Shown in pieces: positions 42,213-51,846 of a DNA stretch of 64,000 nt (positions within the stretch are counted from its first letter, which is position 1; every line of letters begins with the position of its first letter). Source of the stretch: Thiogranum sp. (GTDB lineage Bacteria; Pseudomonadota; Gammaproteobacteria; DSM-19610). The position numbers were made by a program, and so were the translations under genes. The stretch is taken from the NCBI GenBank assembly GCA_030148805.1, contig JASBSS010000035.1, positions 434,001-498,000 of the forward strand, read 5' to 3'. The notes under the pieces are model-generated. The model had not been told where the DNA came from and did not search any database. It saw only the letters and a program-made list of their open reading frames with translations.

Positions 42213-43070
42213 TTGGTTATGAAAAGCAATCAGGTCCAGCAATCGATCATAGGCTTTGTTCATATTGAGAAGGCGGCCGGAACCACGTTGATCCATATTC
42301 TGCGCTCGAATTTCTTTTTGAGATATTGCGACATCAGGCCACTATCGGCCGGAACGAACGGGGCCTTTTGCGCAAACGATTTAAGGCGAGTGCTTGCCAT
42401 TAATCCGTTTATCAGATGCGTTGCTGGACATGCGCTCAGGCCGTTTGGCCATTTCGATAGCGGGTGTCCCCGGCTTTTATTTATTACTTTATTGAGGGAT
42501 CCTATTCAGCGTTATATATCTCAATACCAATATCTCACGGAAGAGATGAACGAGAAATATAGTTTCGAGGGATTTCTTGCGACAGAAAAATTCAATAATT
42601 TTCAGACAAAAAAAATAGCAGGATGTGAAGACGTGGAATTGGCTAAGAACCGATTGGAAGGCCAGTTCCTTTTGGTTGGAGTGGTCGAGGAATTCGACGA
42701 GTTTTTAGTTCTTTTGAAAAAGAAACTGGCGCCGATGGAGTTCGATCCGAGATATACACGGGTGAACGCGGCAAGAGACAAAGGCCTATCGGCTAGGATT
42801 GCCGAAAAATACTATCAGTCGATAGTGGAGCGCAACAGAGCGGATATCGAATTGTATCGCTACGTGAAAGAATGCCTAATACCGAGAGATCGGGCGTGGT
42901 ATGGTGAGAGTCTCAAAGGGGAGGTGGACAAGTTGCGTAAAGCACAAACAATAGCGCCCATGATGCGCTTAAAGTCACAAGTTGACTTTGTGGTAAGAAA
43001 GGCCTACATCGAACCCGTTACCGGTGTCATGCGCAAGCTAGCGGGGTTGCCAGCCAGAGGCTCTTACTGA
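42213..43070 (+). CDS. Sulfotransferase family 2 (carbohydrate 2-O-sulfotransferase-like)
   Basis: 285 residues, TTG start behind AGGTG (an ATG two codons later is possible). The PAPS-binding motifs are FVHIEKAAGTTLIHIL (5'-phosphosulfate loop) and LFITLLRDPIQRYISQY (3'-phosphate segment), the pattern of heparan/chondroitin sulfotransferases of the Sulfotransfer_2 group. It is a different subfamily from the one at 34.3 kb, so the polymer may be sulfated at two kinds of position. Confidence 0.84.
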   Translation: MVMKSNQVQQSIIGFVHIEKAAGTTLIHILRSNFFLRYCDIRPLSAGTNGAFCANDLRRVLAINPFIRCVAGHALRPFGHFDSGCPRLLFITLLRDPIQRYISQYQYLTEEMNEKYSFEGFLATEKFNNFQTKKIAGCEDVELAKNRLEGQFLLVGVVEEFDEFLVLLKKKLAPMEFDPRYTRVNAARDKGLSARIAEKYYQSIVERNRADIELYRYVKECLIPRDRAWYGESLKGEVDKLRKAQTIAPMMRLKSQVDFVVRKAYIEPVTGVMRKLAGLPARGSY

Positions 43071-43104
43071 GTAGAAGTCGTCTCAAGACAAAGCTGATTC
43101 ACAT

Positions 43105-44364
43105 ATGAACGAATCTAGTAAGAAAATCAGGGTTGGCATCATTTATCCATCAGATCCAACGGGGTCGATTCAAGGGGGGATTGAAAGCTTTATACGGGGG
43201 ATCATCGGATGGGCTCCGGATGATATCCAGTTCGCGGTTATCGGGGTGACCACTGACCGTAGGTCTCGTCCTGTCGGAAAATGGGTGGAGTGTGAGGTGG
43301 GTAAAAACCGTTTTGACCTGTTTCCATTGTTTGCTATTGACGATACGCGGCAGCAAGCGAGGATTCCCGCTACGGTGAGTTACACTGCGCGGCTTGCGCG
43401 GGAAGTACATAAGCATCGATTTGATGTGCTTGACTCACATCGAATTGAGCCGTTTTTGCCCTATATATTTTGCCGCACGCCGAAGCATTTGTTTTTACAT
43501 CAAAACATGGAGTCTATTAATGACCAACGAAGCGATATTAGATGGAAATATCTGCCTTGGCTGTATTTCCAATTAGAGCGTATTCTGTTAACTCGTATCA
43601 ACAGCGTCCACGTCGTGCGCCAAGACGCTGTAACAGCCTATCGGGAACGTTATCCAGCGATTAAATCGCGGTTCAACTTTATACCTACCTGGTTTGAACC
43701 GGATACATTTTATCCGGTCTCGGTGGATAGACGAGTTGAATTGCGTGAGATTTTGTCTTCATCCTACGGCATTCCCCGGCAAAGTCTGTTGATCGCTTTT
43801 GTTGGTCGTTTGGACCGACAGAAAGACCCTGTGCTGCTGCTGGACGCGTTTCACCTAGTGCTAGCGCAATTCGCGGACGCTCGTTTGCTGATTATGGGGG
43901 ACGGAGTATTGCGCTCAGCGATGGAGGAGCGTATTCGTGAGCTAGGGATGGCTGAAAACGTTGTACTTGCTGGTTCGGTGCCGCCCAAAGTCGTTGCGAA
44001 CCATCTTCAGGCATCCGATATGCTTGTGTTGTCATCGGTCTATGAAGGTATGCCGATTTGCATGCTGGAAGCCATGGGTTGCGGTTTGCCAGTCGTGTCG
44101 ACCGACGTGGGTGAGGTAAGGCGAATTATTAGTTCTGGAGTGAATGGCGTTATCTCCAAAGACAGGACGAAGAAGGAGCTGGCACGTGCGATAGCCTTGT
44201 GCGTACGCCATTTAGATCAGTACAAGGGTAGGCCGTGCCTTGAAGTTGCGGCACAATACGTGCCGGACGCAGTGTTAAAGGTGGTTTATCAAAACTATCG
44301 GCAACTGGCGAGGAGGCGAAGCCAGATATCCCCTTCGGGAAGTACCTCTGAGCCGACAGAATGA
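43105..44364 (+). CDS. Family 4 glycosyltransferase
   Basis: 419 residues, GT-B fold. N terminus VGIIYPSDPTGSIQGGIESFIRG; donor domain LLIAFVGRLDRQKDPVLLLDAF, then VVLAGSVPPKVVANHLQASDM and LSSVYEGMPICMLEAMGCGLPVVSTD. Complete. Sugar specificity unknown. The last about 20 residues are a Ser/Arg-rich tail. Confidence 0.88.
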   Translation: MNESSKKIRVGIIYPSDPTGSIQGGIESFIRGIIGWAPDDIQFAVIGVTTDRRSRPVGKWVECEVGKNRFDLFPLFAIDDTRQQARIPATVSYTARLAREVHKHRFDVLDSHRIEPFLPYIFCRTPKHLFLHQNMESINDQRSDIRWKYLPWLYFQLERILLTRINSVHVVRQDAVTAYRERYPAIKSRFNFIPTWFEPDTFYPVSVDRRVELREILSSSYGIPRQSLLIAFVGRLDRQKDPVLLLDAFHLVLAQFADARLLIMGDGVLRSAMEERIRELGMAENVVLAGSVPPKVVANHLQASDMLVLSSVYEGMPICMLEAMGCGLPVVSTDVGEVRRIISSGVNGVISKDRTKKELARAIALCVRHLDQYKGRPCLEVAAQYVPDAVLKVVYQNYRQLARRRSQISPSGSTSEPTE

Positions 44365-44454
44365 CTGGGGCCGATTTAGAAAAGGGCGTCGCGAGTTTGT
44401 GTATCCGCTGCTGGGAGCCGCTCTTACCTGCGATCGTTATTTGAGTGAAGCGGT

Positions 44455-44463
44455 TGCTATACT
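44455..44463 (+). promoter_or_regulatory. Extended -10 promoter candidate (TGC-TATACT)
   Basis: TGCTATACT in the 130-bp gap before the STELLO-like gene matches an extended -10 (TGn then five of six TATAAT bases). No good -35 is present. It lies about 31 bp before the ATG at 44495, giving a short leader. The two following genes overlap, so this could drive a sub-operon. Confidence 0.4.
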
Positions 44464-44494
44464 GGCGCCAACTTACACGCGAGAGTGATATCTG

Positions 44495-45496
44495 ATGACA
44501 GCTAGGCGCGCCTTGGTTCTAACCACCATTAATCCACCCAACGAGGCGCTACGTGCGCTCGCGGCAGGATGCATTGAGCATGGTATTTACTTTGTAGTTG
44601 CCGGCGACACTAAAAGTCCACCCGATTTTTCGCTGGATGGGGCTGAATTCTTAAGTATTGATAGGCAGCTTGAACTCTTTCCGCTTTTTGCACGTACACT
44701 TCCAGTTAGGCATTATACCCGCAAAAATATCGCCTATCTGCTCGCGATCAAGAACGGATGTGATCTGATTCAGGAAACCGATGATGATAATCTCCCCTAC
44801 GATGCGTTCTGGTCCTGTGATTTATCAGCGTCGACTATCACAACCGTCACTTCCTCTTCTGGCTGGTACAACGTTTACTCGCATTTTACCGATGAGCATA
44901 TCTGGCCTCGTGGCTTTGGGCTGTCGAAAATAAATTTACCCGGGACTATTGAGAAAGAGAGGCAGAATGCTAAGGGATATATCTTGCAAGGTCTGGCTAA
45001 CGAAAATCCGGACGTGGATGCTATTTATCGCCTGACCTCACGTTTGCCTGTGAAGTTTCGCGAAGAAGAGCCGGTGATGCTTAAGCCAGGTACCTGGTGC
45101 CCGTTTAACAGCCAGAATACGGTGTTTGCGAAATCGGTTTTTCCGTTGCTTTATCTGCCCTCTTATTGCAGTTTCCGCATGACTGATATCTGGAGATCAT
45201 TTGTGGCACAAAGGTGCCTTTGGGAGTTGGGGGAAGGTGTCATCTTCCATTCAGCCACAGTTTACCAGAAAAGAAATGAGCATAATCTTATTCAGGATTT
45301 TTCAGAGGAGGTGCCGGGATACCTAAACAATGAGCTTATCGTTGCTCATTTGGAGTCATGCAATCTCGATAATGAGGATATGGTGCGTAACCTAATAGTA
45401 TGTTACGAGAAACTAGTAAAAGAAAACATTGTTGGAAAAGAAGAGCTGGGCTTGGTTAACGGCTGGGCTGAGGAAGTCGAACGCTTGATGCAATGA
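44495..45496 (+). CDS. STELLO-like (DUF288) glycosyltransferase family protein
   Basis: 333 residues. The N terminus ALVLTTINPPNEALRALA and the acidic cluster IQETDDDNLPYDAFW match the bacterial members of the STELLO/DUF288 family, named after plant cellulose-associated Golgi proteins and proposed to be glycosyltransferases. Other conserved-looking parts are MLKPGTWCPFNSQNTVF and FRMTDIWRSFVAQRCLW. No signal peptide. It overlaps the next gene by 4 bp. Activity of bacterial members is not established as far as I know. Confidence 0.68.
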   Translation: MTARRALVLTTINPPNEALRALAAGCIEHGIYFVVAGDTKSPPDFSLDGAEFLSIDRQLELFPLFARTLPVRHYTRKNIAYLLAIKNGCDLIQETDDDNLPYDAFWSCDLSASTITTVTSSSGWYNVYSHFTDEHIWPRGFGLSKINLPGTIEKERQNAKGYILQGLANENPDVDAIYRLTSRLPVKFREEEPVMLKPGTWCPFNSQNTVFAKSVFPLLYLPSYCSFRMTDIWRSFVAQRCLWELGEGVIFHSATVYQKRNEHNLIQDFSEEVPGYLNNELIVAHLESCNLDNEDMVRNLIVCYEKLVKENIVGKEELGLVNGWAEEVERLMQ

Positions 45497-46509
45497 GAAG
45501 GCCTGGGTCCTTGCATATCATCGGAATAGTCACGAATCGCGATTACGTTAGCTGGCCCTCCTGGCATATAGTGCATGAGTGGGAGGACGCATTCGCTGAT
45601 GAGCTGGATGTTCCGCTGCTTAAGTTGAAACGAAAAACTTTCGCAGAAAAAGTCATTGGCCGTATGATTGATCTTGGTCCTTACAGGATTATCCGAGATG
45701 GATGGGAGCGGTTTCGACGGCTTGAAGGATATACGCTGGCTTTTCACATGACTCCTGCCAACTTTGTCAGGCGCGGGGAAATTCCAATTATTATTGACTT
45801 TGCGCAAACCCAGGATCTCAAGAGATTTTATAGCGCCTATGCTGATTGCGCCTTGGTGTTAATTTCTAGCATGGAGGTTTTTAGGTACCTTAAAGAAAGA
45901 AGTTGTCCGCTAAATATTCACCACTTGGCTTTGTCATTGCCCGATCGACTGAAGTTGAGTCACTTGCCGCGGAAAGAATTCGATGTGATTTTTCCTGGCA
46001 GAAGTAGTGAGCCATTCATCTCCTATATGAGGCGATTGACCCATGAAGAGCCTGATATAGAATATGTTTTTCGTAAAGAGATTCGGGAGGGGGAGATGCG
46101 TTACGTGTCGAGTAAGCGTGGCGAGCTGGGTGAATTTGCGGCGCGTAAAGATTATCTTGCGCTATTAAAGAGATGCCGTGTTGCCTTATATACTTCTCCA
46201 GGCTCCGGCGGTGAAGCCGATAGACTCGGTGGATTTAGTCCGGTTACGCCTCGGTTGCTAGAGTGTCTCGCTTGCGGTTGTGTCGTAGTTGGGCGTTATA
46301 CTGACAACGCGGATTTCGCCTATTACGGTGTCGGCGAGGTTGTGGAGAATATAGTTTCATATCAACAGTTTAAGCATTCCGTCTTGGAGGGTTTACGGGC
46401 TGGCGAGGGATGCCAGGTTGATGCTCGATACGAGAGTTTTCTGGATCGACATGTTACCAGTAAACGTGCGCGTCGCCTTCGCGTAATTATGCAGCAAGAG
46501 TGCGATTGA
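45493..46509 (+). CDS. Glycosyltransferase-like protein, CgeB/GT1 type
   Basis: 338 residues. No catalytic motif is as clear as in the GT4 genes, but the C-terminal half (YLALLKRCRVALYTSPGSG, then FSPVTPRLLECLACGCVVVGRYTDNADF) has the layout of the Glyco_trans_1_2/CgeB donor domain. The N-terminal half reads as a Rossmann-like acceptor domain. Paired with the STELLO-like gene by a 4-bp overlap. Role in extending the polymer inferred from context. Confidence 0.65.
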   Translation: MRRPGSLHIIGIVTNRDYVSWPSWHIVHEWEDAFADELDVPLLKLKRKTFAEKVIGRMIDLGPYRIIRDGWERFRRLEGYTLAFHMTPANFVRRGEIPIIIDFAQTQDLKRFYSAYADCALVLISSMEVFRYLKERSCPLNIHHLALSLPDRLKLSHLPRKEFDVIFPGRSSEPFISYMRRLTHEEPDIEYVFRKEIREGEMRYVSSKRGELGEFAARKDYLALLKRCRVALYTSPGSGGEADRLGGFSPVTPRLLECLACGCVVVGRYTDNADFAYYGVGEVVENIVSYQQFKHSVLEGLRAGEGCQVDARYESFLDRHVTSKRARRLRVIMQQECD

Positions 46510-46674
46510 CGATTCGGTGCGCAACCAGCGTCGGTAGCAGACCTATATCCGCAAATTGTGAGCGATCTTCATAAAGTTGCCGACCGCCCTTACATTGTCC
46601 CGCGCTAGGACAGGCTGGCGAGACGGTGTATAGCTGTAAGTTGAGTGTCCGACAACGACAACGATGAGATTTTC

Positions 46675-47436
46675 ATGGATACGGTAACATTGTTGGGGTA
46701 TCGAACCAGTTCAGCTGGCCTTGAGGGCGATGTCGCTCAGGCGTGGAATTTGCTGCACTCGAAGACCGATAGCCATTACATCGCGTGTTCCAATCCCCAT
46801 TCGTTAGTAGAGGCTCGAAGGGACCCGGATTTTAGCGCCGCATTAGCGAATGCGGAAATCTTGCTTCCCGATGGTATCGGTATTGTCCTAGCTGCCAAAT
46901 TGCTGGGATTGAATATACAGCAACGCGTCGCCGGGTCGGAATTTTTTATGGAGTTCTCCAGGCAGGCCCAGGCGCGGGGAGGGGTTAAGTACTTCTTTAT
47001 AGGGTCTACCGACAGAGTTCTCGCGTTACTGGTAGAGCGACTCCAGAAGGAGTTTCCAGATATCCTGGTCTGTGGAGTTTATTCTCCTCCTTTCAAGGAC
47101 GAATTTGATGAGACAGATAATATACATATGATTAACCGAATCAATATGGCGAAGCCGGATGTGCTGTGGGTTGGAATGACGGCGCCTAAACAGGAAAAGT
47201 GGATTTATCAGAATCGGAACAAGCTTCGGGTGCCTTTGGTGGGGGCAATCGGGGCGGTATTCGATTTTTACGCCGGAACAAAAAAACGTGCCCCCGATTG
47301 GGTTTGCAAAATAGGTTTGGAGTGGCTGCCGCGCTTCCTGCGTGAGCCTAAAAGGCTATTTAGACGAAATTTTATATCTAGCCCTTTGTTTTTGTTTATG
47401 GTGTTGCAGGAGAAATTCAGGAAGTGGAATCGCTAA
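46675..47436 (+). CDS. WecG/TagA/CpsF family glycosyltransferase
   Basis: 253 residues from the ATG at 46675; a GTG at 46645 would add ten acidic residues not typical of the family. Conserved GT26 parts are present: SNPHSLVEARRDPDFSAAL, LLPDGIGIVLAAKLL, YFFIGSTDRVL, and the C-terminal DVLWVGMTAPKQEKWI and VGAIGAVFDFYAGTKKRAP. The family transfers ManNAc(A)- or glucose-type residues to a lipid-linked sugar, usually as the second step of repeat-unit assembly. The 165 bp before it contain no clear promoter. Confidence 0.9.
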   Translation: MDTVTLLGYRTSSAGLEGDVAQAWNLLHSKTDSHYIACSNPHSLVEARRDPDFSAALANAEILLPDGIGIVLAAKLLGLNIQQRVAGSEFFMEFSRQAQARGGVKYFFIGSTDRVLALLVERLQKEFPDILVCGVYSPPFKDEFDETDNIHMINRINMAKPDVLWVGMTAPKQEKWIYQNRNKLRVPLVGAIGAVFDFYAGTKKRAPDWVCKIGLEWLPRFLREPKRLFRRNFISSPLFLFMVLQEKFRKWNR

Positions 47437-47472
47437 CTGGCTCGATGCTTGAGCTGGAGGTTGGAGAATAGA

Positions 47473-49044
47473 ATGAATAGCGAACGGGTGTGGCAAAACG
47501 GTGCGACAGTGTGGCTGGTGGTGATTTCATCGGCCTTTTTGTTAGGTTTTGTGTATTTCGATGGTCTGTCCTATATGGCTAAGATCTGGGAAAGGCAGGA
47601 GGAATACAGTTACGGCTATTTGATTCCTTTTATTTCGTTATTTTTTATTTGGCAAAAGAAGCGCGAGTTGGAAGCTCTGGCGTTTTCGGGATCCTGGACA
47701 GGGTTACTGATACTGGCTGTAGGCCTTGTATTTTTTGTGCTGGGGGAATTGAGTACTTTATATGTTGTAATTCAGTACTCCTTCTTAATATCTCTTGTTG
47801 GGCTGGCGCTCGCCTGGATCGGCTGCCGAGGTCTGAAGATCGTGTGGGTCCCTTTGCTGTTTCTTATATTCATGATTCCGCTCCCCAATTTTTTGTATCA
47901 GGGATTATCCGCTCACCTGCAGTTGATTTCCTCTGAGATTGGGGTGGCGGTTATCCGGTTGTTCGGCATCTCGGTTTATCTTGAAGGCAATGTTATCGAT
48001 TTGGGAACTTACAAGCTGCAGGTGGTGGAAGCGTGCAGTGGTCTTCGCTATCTGTTTCCCCTCATGGCGCTGGGGTTCATGATGGCCTATATCTTTCATG
48101 CGCCCTTTTGGAAAAGGGCGGTGCTTTTCTTGTCAACGATACCGATTACAGTGCTGATGAACAGTTTTCGAATTGGTGTTATCGGTGTAATGGTCGAATA
48201 TTGGGGGCAGGCAATGGCGGAAGGCTTTCTGCATGACTTTGAAGGTTGGGTCGTGTTTATGAGTTGCCTTGGCATACTTCTCGTGGAAATCGTCATTCTT
48301 TCTAGGATAGGTCCGAACTCTGAGCCTCTGAGAGAAGCTTTTGGTTTCTATTTGCCGGAGTCTACGCCCAAGTCTGCCGAAGTCCGGCACCGCCAAATGC
48401 CCAAGTCGCTGTTGGCGTCCGTGGTGCTGCTTTTGAGCACAGCGCTGCTTGCACAATCTCTCAATAATCGGGAGCAAGTTGTCCCTCAACGAACGGAATT
48501 CGCCGCTTTCCCCCTCATCATCGGCGAATGGAAGGGGCGCAGCGACAAGCTGGAAAGTATCTATCTTGATATTCTGAAGCTTGACGACTATCTGATGACC
48601 GATTATGTGAGCCCCACTGGGGAGGTGGTCAACTTTTATGTCGCTTATTACGCCTCACAAACGAAAGGCGAATCCGCTCATTCGCCGCGTTCTTGTCTGC
48701 CGGGTGGGGGCTGGGAGATTGCGAGCCTTCAGCAAAAGAAGCTTGATGGTGTCACGACTGCAAACGGAACTCCTATTAGAGTTAACCGCGCTGTAATCAA
48801 GCAAGGAGAGAATACCCAACTCGTATATTATTGGTTCCAAGGGCGGGGCCGTGTCATCACCAACGAATATATGGTCAAGTGGTACATTTTTTGGGACGCA
48901 TTGACAAAAAACAGAACGGATGGAGCTTTGGTCAGGCTGACGACGATGGTTGCTCCCGACGAGGATGTTAGTGCGGTAGACCATAGAATGGTAGGTTTTG
49001 TGCGACAGGTGAGTGGCATCTTAAGTCAATATGTCCCGGACTGA
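47473..49044 (+). CDS. xrtD: Exosortase with fused EpsI domain (XrtD-like)
   Basis: 523 residues. Residues about 10-290 form the polytopic exosortase core with the predicted catalytic triad C188 (VEACSGLRYLFP), R233 (NSFRIGV) and H254 (FLHDFEGW). Residues about 320-515 form an EpsI (DUF3485)-type domain (FPLIIGEWKGRSDKLE, SPRSCLPGGGWEI). That fused layout is characteristic of XrtD, the VPLPA-CTERM-type exosortase, rather than XrtA. Exosortases cleave and transfer C-terminal sorting signals in Gram-negatives that make EPS. The ATG at 47473 follows a GGAGG-rich stretch. No sorting-signal protein was seen in this window. Confidence 0.85.
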   Translation: MNSERVWQNGATVWLVVISSAFLLGFVYFDGLSYMAKIWERQEEYSYGYLIPFISLFFIWQKKRELEALAFSGSWTGLLILAVGLVFFVLGELSTLYVVIQYSFLISLVGLALAWIGCRGLKIVWVPLLFLIFMIPLPNFLYQGLSAHLQLISSEIGVAVIRLFGISVYLEGNVIDLGTYKLQVVEACSGLRYLFPLMALGFMMAYIFHAPFWKRAVLFLSTIPITVLMNSFRIGVIGVMVEYWGQAMAEGFLHDFEGWVVFMSCLGILLVEIVILSRIGPNSEPLREAFGFYLPESTPKSAEVRHRQMPKSLLASVVLLLSTALLAQSLNNREQVVPQRTEFAAFPLIIGEWKGRSDKLESIYLDILKLDDYLMTDYVSPTGEVVNFYVAYYASQTKGESAHSPRSCLPGGGWEIASLQQKKLDGVTTANGTPIRVNRAVIKQGENTQLVYYWFQGRGRVITNEYMVKWYIFWDALTKNRTDGALVRLTTMVAPDEDVSAVDHRMVGFVRQVSGILSQYVPD

Positions 49045-49057
49045 GTAGCATTACTCT

Positions 49058-50674
49058 ATGCTGTTATTTTCGGCTTTTCTGGTTGCACTGGTAGTCACCA
49101 TGACCCTTATCCCCCCGCTCATGCGTGTGGCGCAACGGCTGTCTGTCTTGGATGTCCCAAATGAGAGAAAGCTGCATACTGGCGCCGTTCCGCGAATAGG
49201 CGGTATGGCCATGGTGGTGGGGGCCTGTATCCCTATATTCCTCTGGCTACCCCACGGCGACAGAGTTACGGCGTTTCTGTCTGCCCTTCTCGTTCTGCTC
49301 ATATTTGGAGCTTGGGACGACCGGAGAGAACTGGATTATCGCCTGAAGTTCTTAGGCCAGTTTTTGGCGGTTCTTTTGATTGTATTCTGGGGTGAAGTCA
49401 CCATTTCCGTTTTTCCCTTCGCAGGAATGGACCCGGTCCCAGCATGGTTGTCAATACCGGTTACCGTGGTTTTTCTGGTGGGCGTAACCAACGCCGTCAA
49501 TCTTTCTGACGGGCTTGACGGTCTCGCGGCAGGGGTTACTTTGCTTTCGCTCGGCACCATTGCGTTCTTGGCAAACTTGGCAAACGGCGATGAGATTATG
49601 GTTACGTGCTTCATTATCGCCGGGGCCATTTTTGGCTTCCTGCGTTACAACACTTACCCGGCTCGGATTTTTATGGGCGATACCGGCAGCCAGTTTCTCG
49701 GTTTCACGGTAGGCGTGTTGTCCATAGCACTAACCCAACAGGTGAATACTGCGCTAAACCCATGGTTGCCATTGTTTCTCGTAGGGTTGCCAATGGTCGA
49801 TACGCTCTTTGTGATGGCAAAAAGGATAAGCGAGGGACGCTCGCCATTTGCGGCGGATCGAACTCACATGCACCACAGGCTTTTAAGTATGGGCTTAGCG
49901 CACTACGAAGCCGTAAGTGTCATTTATATTACGCAGGCGGCATTTCTTCTGACTGCCGTTCTACTCCGCTATCACGGAGACCTCGTAGTAATACTGGCGT
50001 ATTTCGCTTTGGTCGGGCTGTCGCTGGGGACAATTTTGTTGCTGCAACCGCGCCGCGGCTGGCCGGGGCTGAAATGGGGGCGTTTGACTCGGCATGTAGT
50101 GCGGCTGGATGGTAGTGATACGATTCAGCGCTGGTCCCTCCGGATCATGCAATGCGGTGTAGCAATTTACTTGGTGTCCGGAACGCTCATGTTAACCCGC
50201 GTGCCCGTTGACATCTCAGTTAGCGCATTGATAATTCTGCCTATATTGCTTGTCCGGCTGCGCTGGGCCTCCCGGTTGCGGGTTCTCTCCCTGCGCCTGC
50301 TGATATTCCCTACCATCGCGTTTGCCGTTTACCTAATGCACCGTGAGCAGGCGGTCACTGAACTTATGCCGCCAGCTTTGAGAATTGGCTTGCTTGTTGT
50401 AATGTTAGTACTCATGCTGCTTGTGATTCGGACGACAAAAGATCAGACGTTTCAGACGACCCCAACTGATTTGCTGGTGATAGCCCTAGCTGGTGGGGTC
50501 GGGGTGCTATATCAGCAAGGGATGATCGAGGTGTCCCAGGTTCCCGTCGTATTGAGTATAGTAGTGCTCTTCTATGTCGCCGAGCTGATTATGCGGCATA
50601 TGAAGCGGATCTGGAACTGTTTTACTGTCGGTATAGTAGCGGTATTAGTCCTCCTGTCACTGCAGTTCTTTTAA
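49058..50674 (+). CDS. WecA/MraY-family undecaprenyl-phosphate sugar-1-phosphate transferase with C-terminal extension
   Basis: 538 residues, multi-pass. The catalytic acidic motifs are clear: AWDDRRELDYRLKF, VNLSDGLDGLAAG, and FMGDTGSQFLGF, with HTGAVPRIGG and ADRTHMHHRLL. The enzyme starts the repeat unit by loading a HexNAc-1-P type sugar on undecaprenyl phosphate. Normal WecA is about 350 residues; here about 180 additional hydrophobic residues follow the core, giving several extra helices of unknown role. Such extended forms are known in exosortase-linked loci, from memory. Confidence 0.85.
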   Translation: MLLFSAFLVALVVTMTLIPPLMRVAQRLSVLDVPNERKLHTGAVPRIGGMAMVVGACIPIFLWLPHGDRVTAFLSALLVLLIFGAWDDRRELDYRLKFLGQFLAVLLIVFWGEVTISVFPFAGMDPVPAWLSIPVTVVFLVGVTNAVNLSDGLDGLAAGVTLLSLGTIAFLANLANGDEIMVTCFIIAGAIFGFLRYNTYPARIFMGDTGSQFLGFTVGVLSIALTQQVNTALNPWLPLFLVGLPMVDTLFVMAKRISEGRSPFAADRTHMHHRLLSMGLAHYEAVSVIYITQAAFLLTAVLLRYHGDLVVILAYFALVGLSLGTILLLQPRRGWPGLKWGRLTRHVVRLDGSDTIQRWSLRIMQCGVAIYLVSGTLMLTRVPVDISVSALIILPILLVRLRWASRLRVLSLRLLIFPTIAFAVYLMHREQAVTELMPPALRIGLLVVMLVLMLLVIRTTKDQTFQTTPTDLLVIALAGGVGVLYQQGMIEVSQVPVVLSIVVLFYVAELIMRHMKRIWNCFTVGIVAVLVLLSLQFF

Positions 50675-50702
50675 TATGGGTTTTACATAGGGGTGAAAAT
50701 TT

Positions 50703-51806
50703 GTGGTTGTGCGGAATAATCATAAAGTAGCGCTGATTAGCGGTATTACCGGGCAGGACGGCGCATATCTGGCGGAGTTTCTTCTGAGCAAAGGCTATGT
50801 AGTCCATGGCATCAAACGCCGCGCTTCCTCGTTTAATACGGACCGAATCGATCATCTGTATAAGGACCCCCACGACAGCGAGCGCAAGTTTATTCTCCAT
50901 TATGGAGATCTGACCGATTCGACTAATCTCATTCGCATTATTCAGGAAGTCCAACCCGATGAAATCTATAATCTGGCTGCACAGAGCCATGTGGCCGTAT
51001 CGTTTGAAACGCCTGAGTATACGGCCAACGCCGATGCTTTAGGCACATTGCGCTTGCTAGAGGCGATTCGGATTCTTAAGCTGGAGAAGAAAACCCGTTT
51101 TTATCAAGCGTCCACCAGTGAGTTATATGGCAAGGTGCAGGAGATTCCGCAAAAGGAAACCACACCCTTCTACCCGCGTAGTCCGTATGCGGTAGCCAAG
51201 CTGTATTCCTATTGGATTTGCGTCAACTATCGGGAAGCCTATGGCATATATGCCTGCAACGGTATTCTATTCAACCACGAATCGCCTGTGCGCGGTGAAA
51301 CGTTTGTTACTAGAAAGATCACTCGCGCGGTAGCGCGCATAAAGCTGGGATTGCAGGATCGATTGTATCTAGGAAACCTCGATTCCAAGCGCGATTGGGG
51401 GCATGCTAAGGACTACGTGAGAATGCAGTGGCTGATGTTGCAGCAAGAGGAGCCGGATGACTATTGTATTTCTACGGGAGTGCAGTACTCGGTGCGCGAT
51501 TTTGTCGACGCGGCCTTTAAGGAAGTGGGTATATCAGTACGCTGGGAGGGCGCCGGTATCAACGAGAAAGGGTACGATGCCGAACGCGGCGCGCTATTGG
51601 TCGAAGTCGATCCTCGTTATTTTCGCCCCACGGAAGTCGAAACCTTACTCGGCGATTCCAGCAAAGCGAAAGAAAAGCTCGGCTGGGTGCCGGAGATCAC
51701 GCTCGATGAAATGGTGGCGGAAATGGTGCGAGGCGATCTCAGGATTGCCGAGCGCGACGAACTCTGTCGACGTGAAGGTTTTGATACCTATGAGTATCAC
51801 GAATAA
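50703..51806 (+). CDS. gmd: GDP-mannose 4,6-dehydratase
   Basis: 367 residues, GTG start behind AGGGGTGAAA. Extended SDR with [19 protein letters not shown], the catalytic [11 protein letters not shown] and [12 protein letters not shown], and [16 protein letters not shown]. Converts GDP-mannose to GDP-4-keto-6-deoxymannose. With fcl downstream it gives GDP-L-fucose. Confidence 0.96.
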   Translation: MVVRNNHKVALISGITGQDGAYLAEFLLSKGYVVHGIKRRASSFNTDRIDHLYKDPHDSERKFILHYGDLTDSTNLIRIIQEVQPDEIYNLAAQSHVAVSFETPEYTANADALGTLRLLEAIRILKLEKKTRFYQASTSELYGKVQEIPQKETTPFYPRSPYAVAKLYSYWICVNYREAYGIYACNGILFNHESPVRGETFVTRKITRAVARIKLGLQDRLYLGNLDSKRDWGHAKDYVRMQWLMLQQEEPDDYCISTGVQYSVRDFVDAAFKEVGISVRWEGAGINEKGYDAERGALLVEVDPRYFRPTEVETLLGDSSKAKEKLGWVPEITLDEMVAEMVRGDLRIAERDELCRREGFDTYEYHE

Positions 51807-51846
51807 AGCCTCTCGAGTCTTGTTTTCAAGAAGGTAGAGCGACGTC

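Noticed and set aside
44462-44477. Sigma-54 promoter CTGGCGCCAACTTACA before the STELLO-like gene
   Set aside because: Spacing is right but the essential GC of the -12 element reads CA; the overlapping extended -10 is more convincing.
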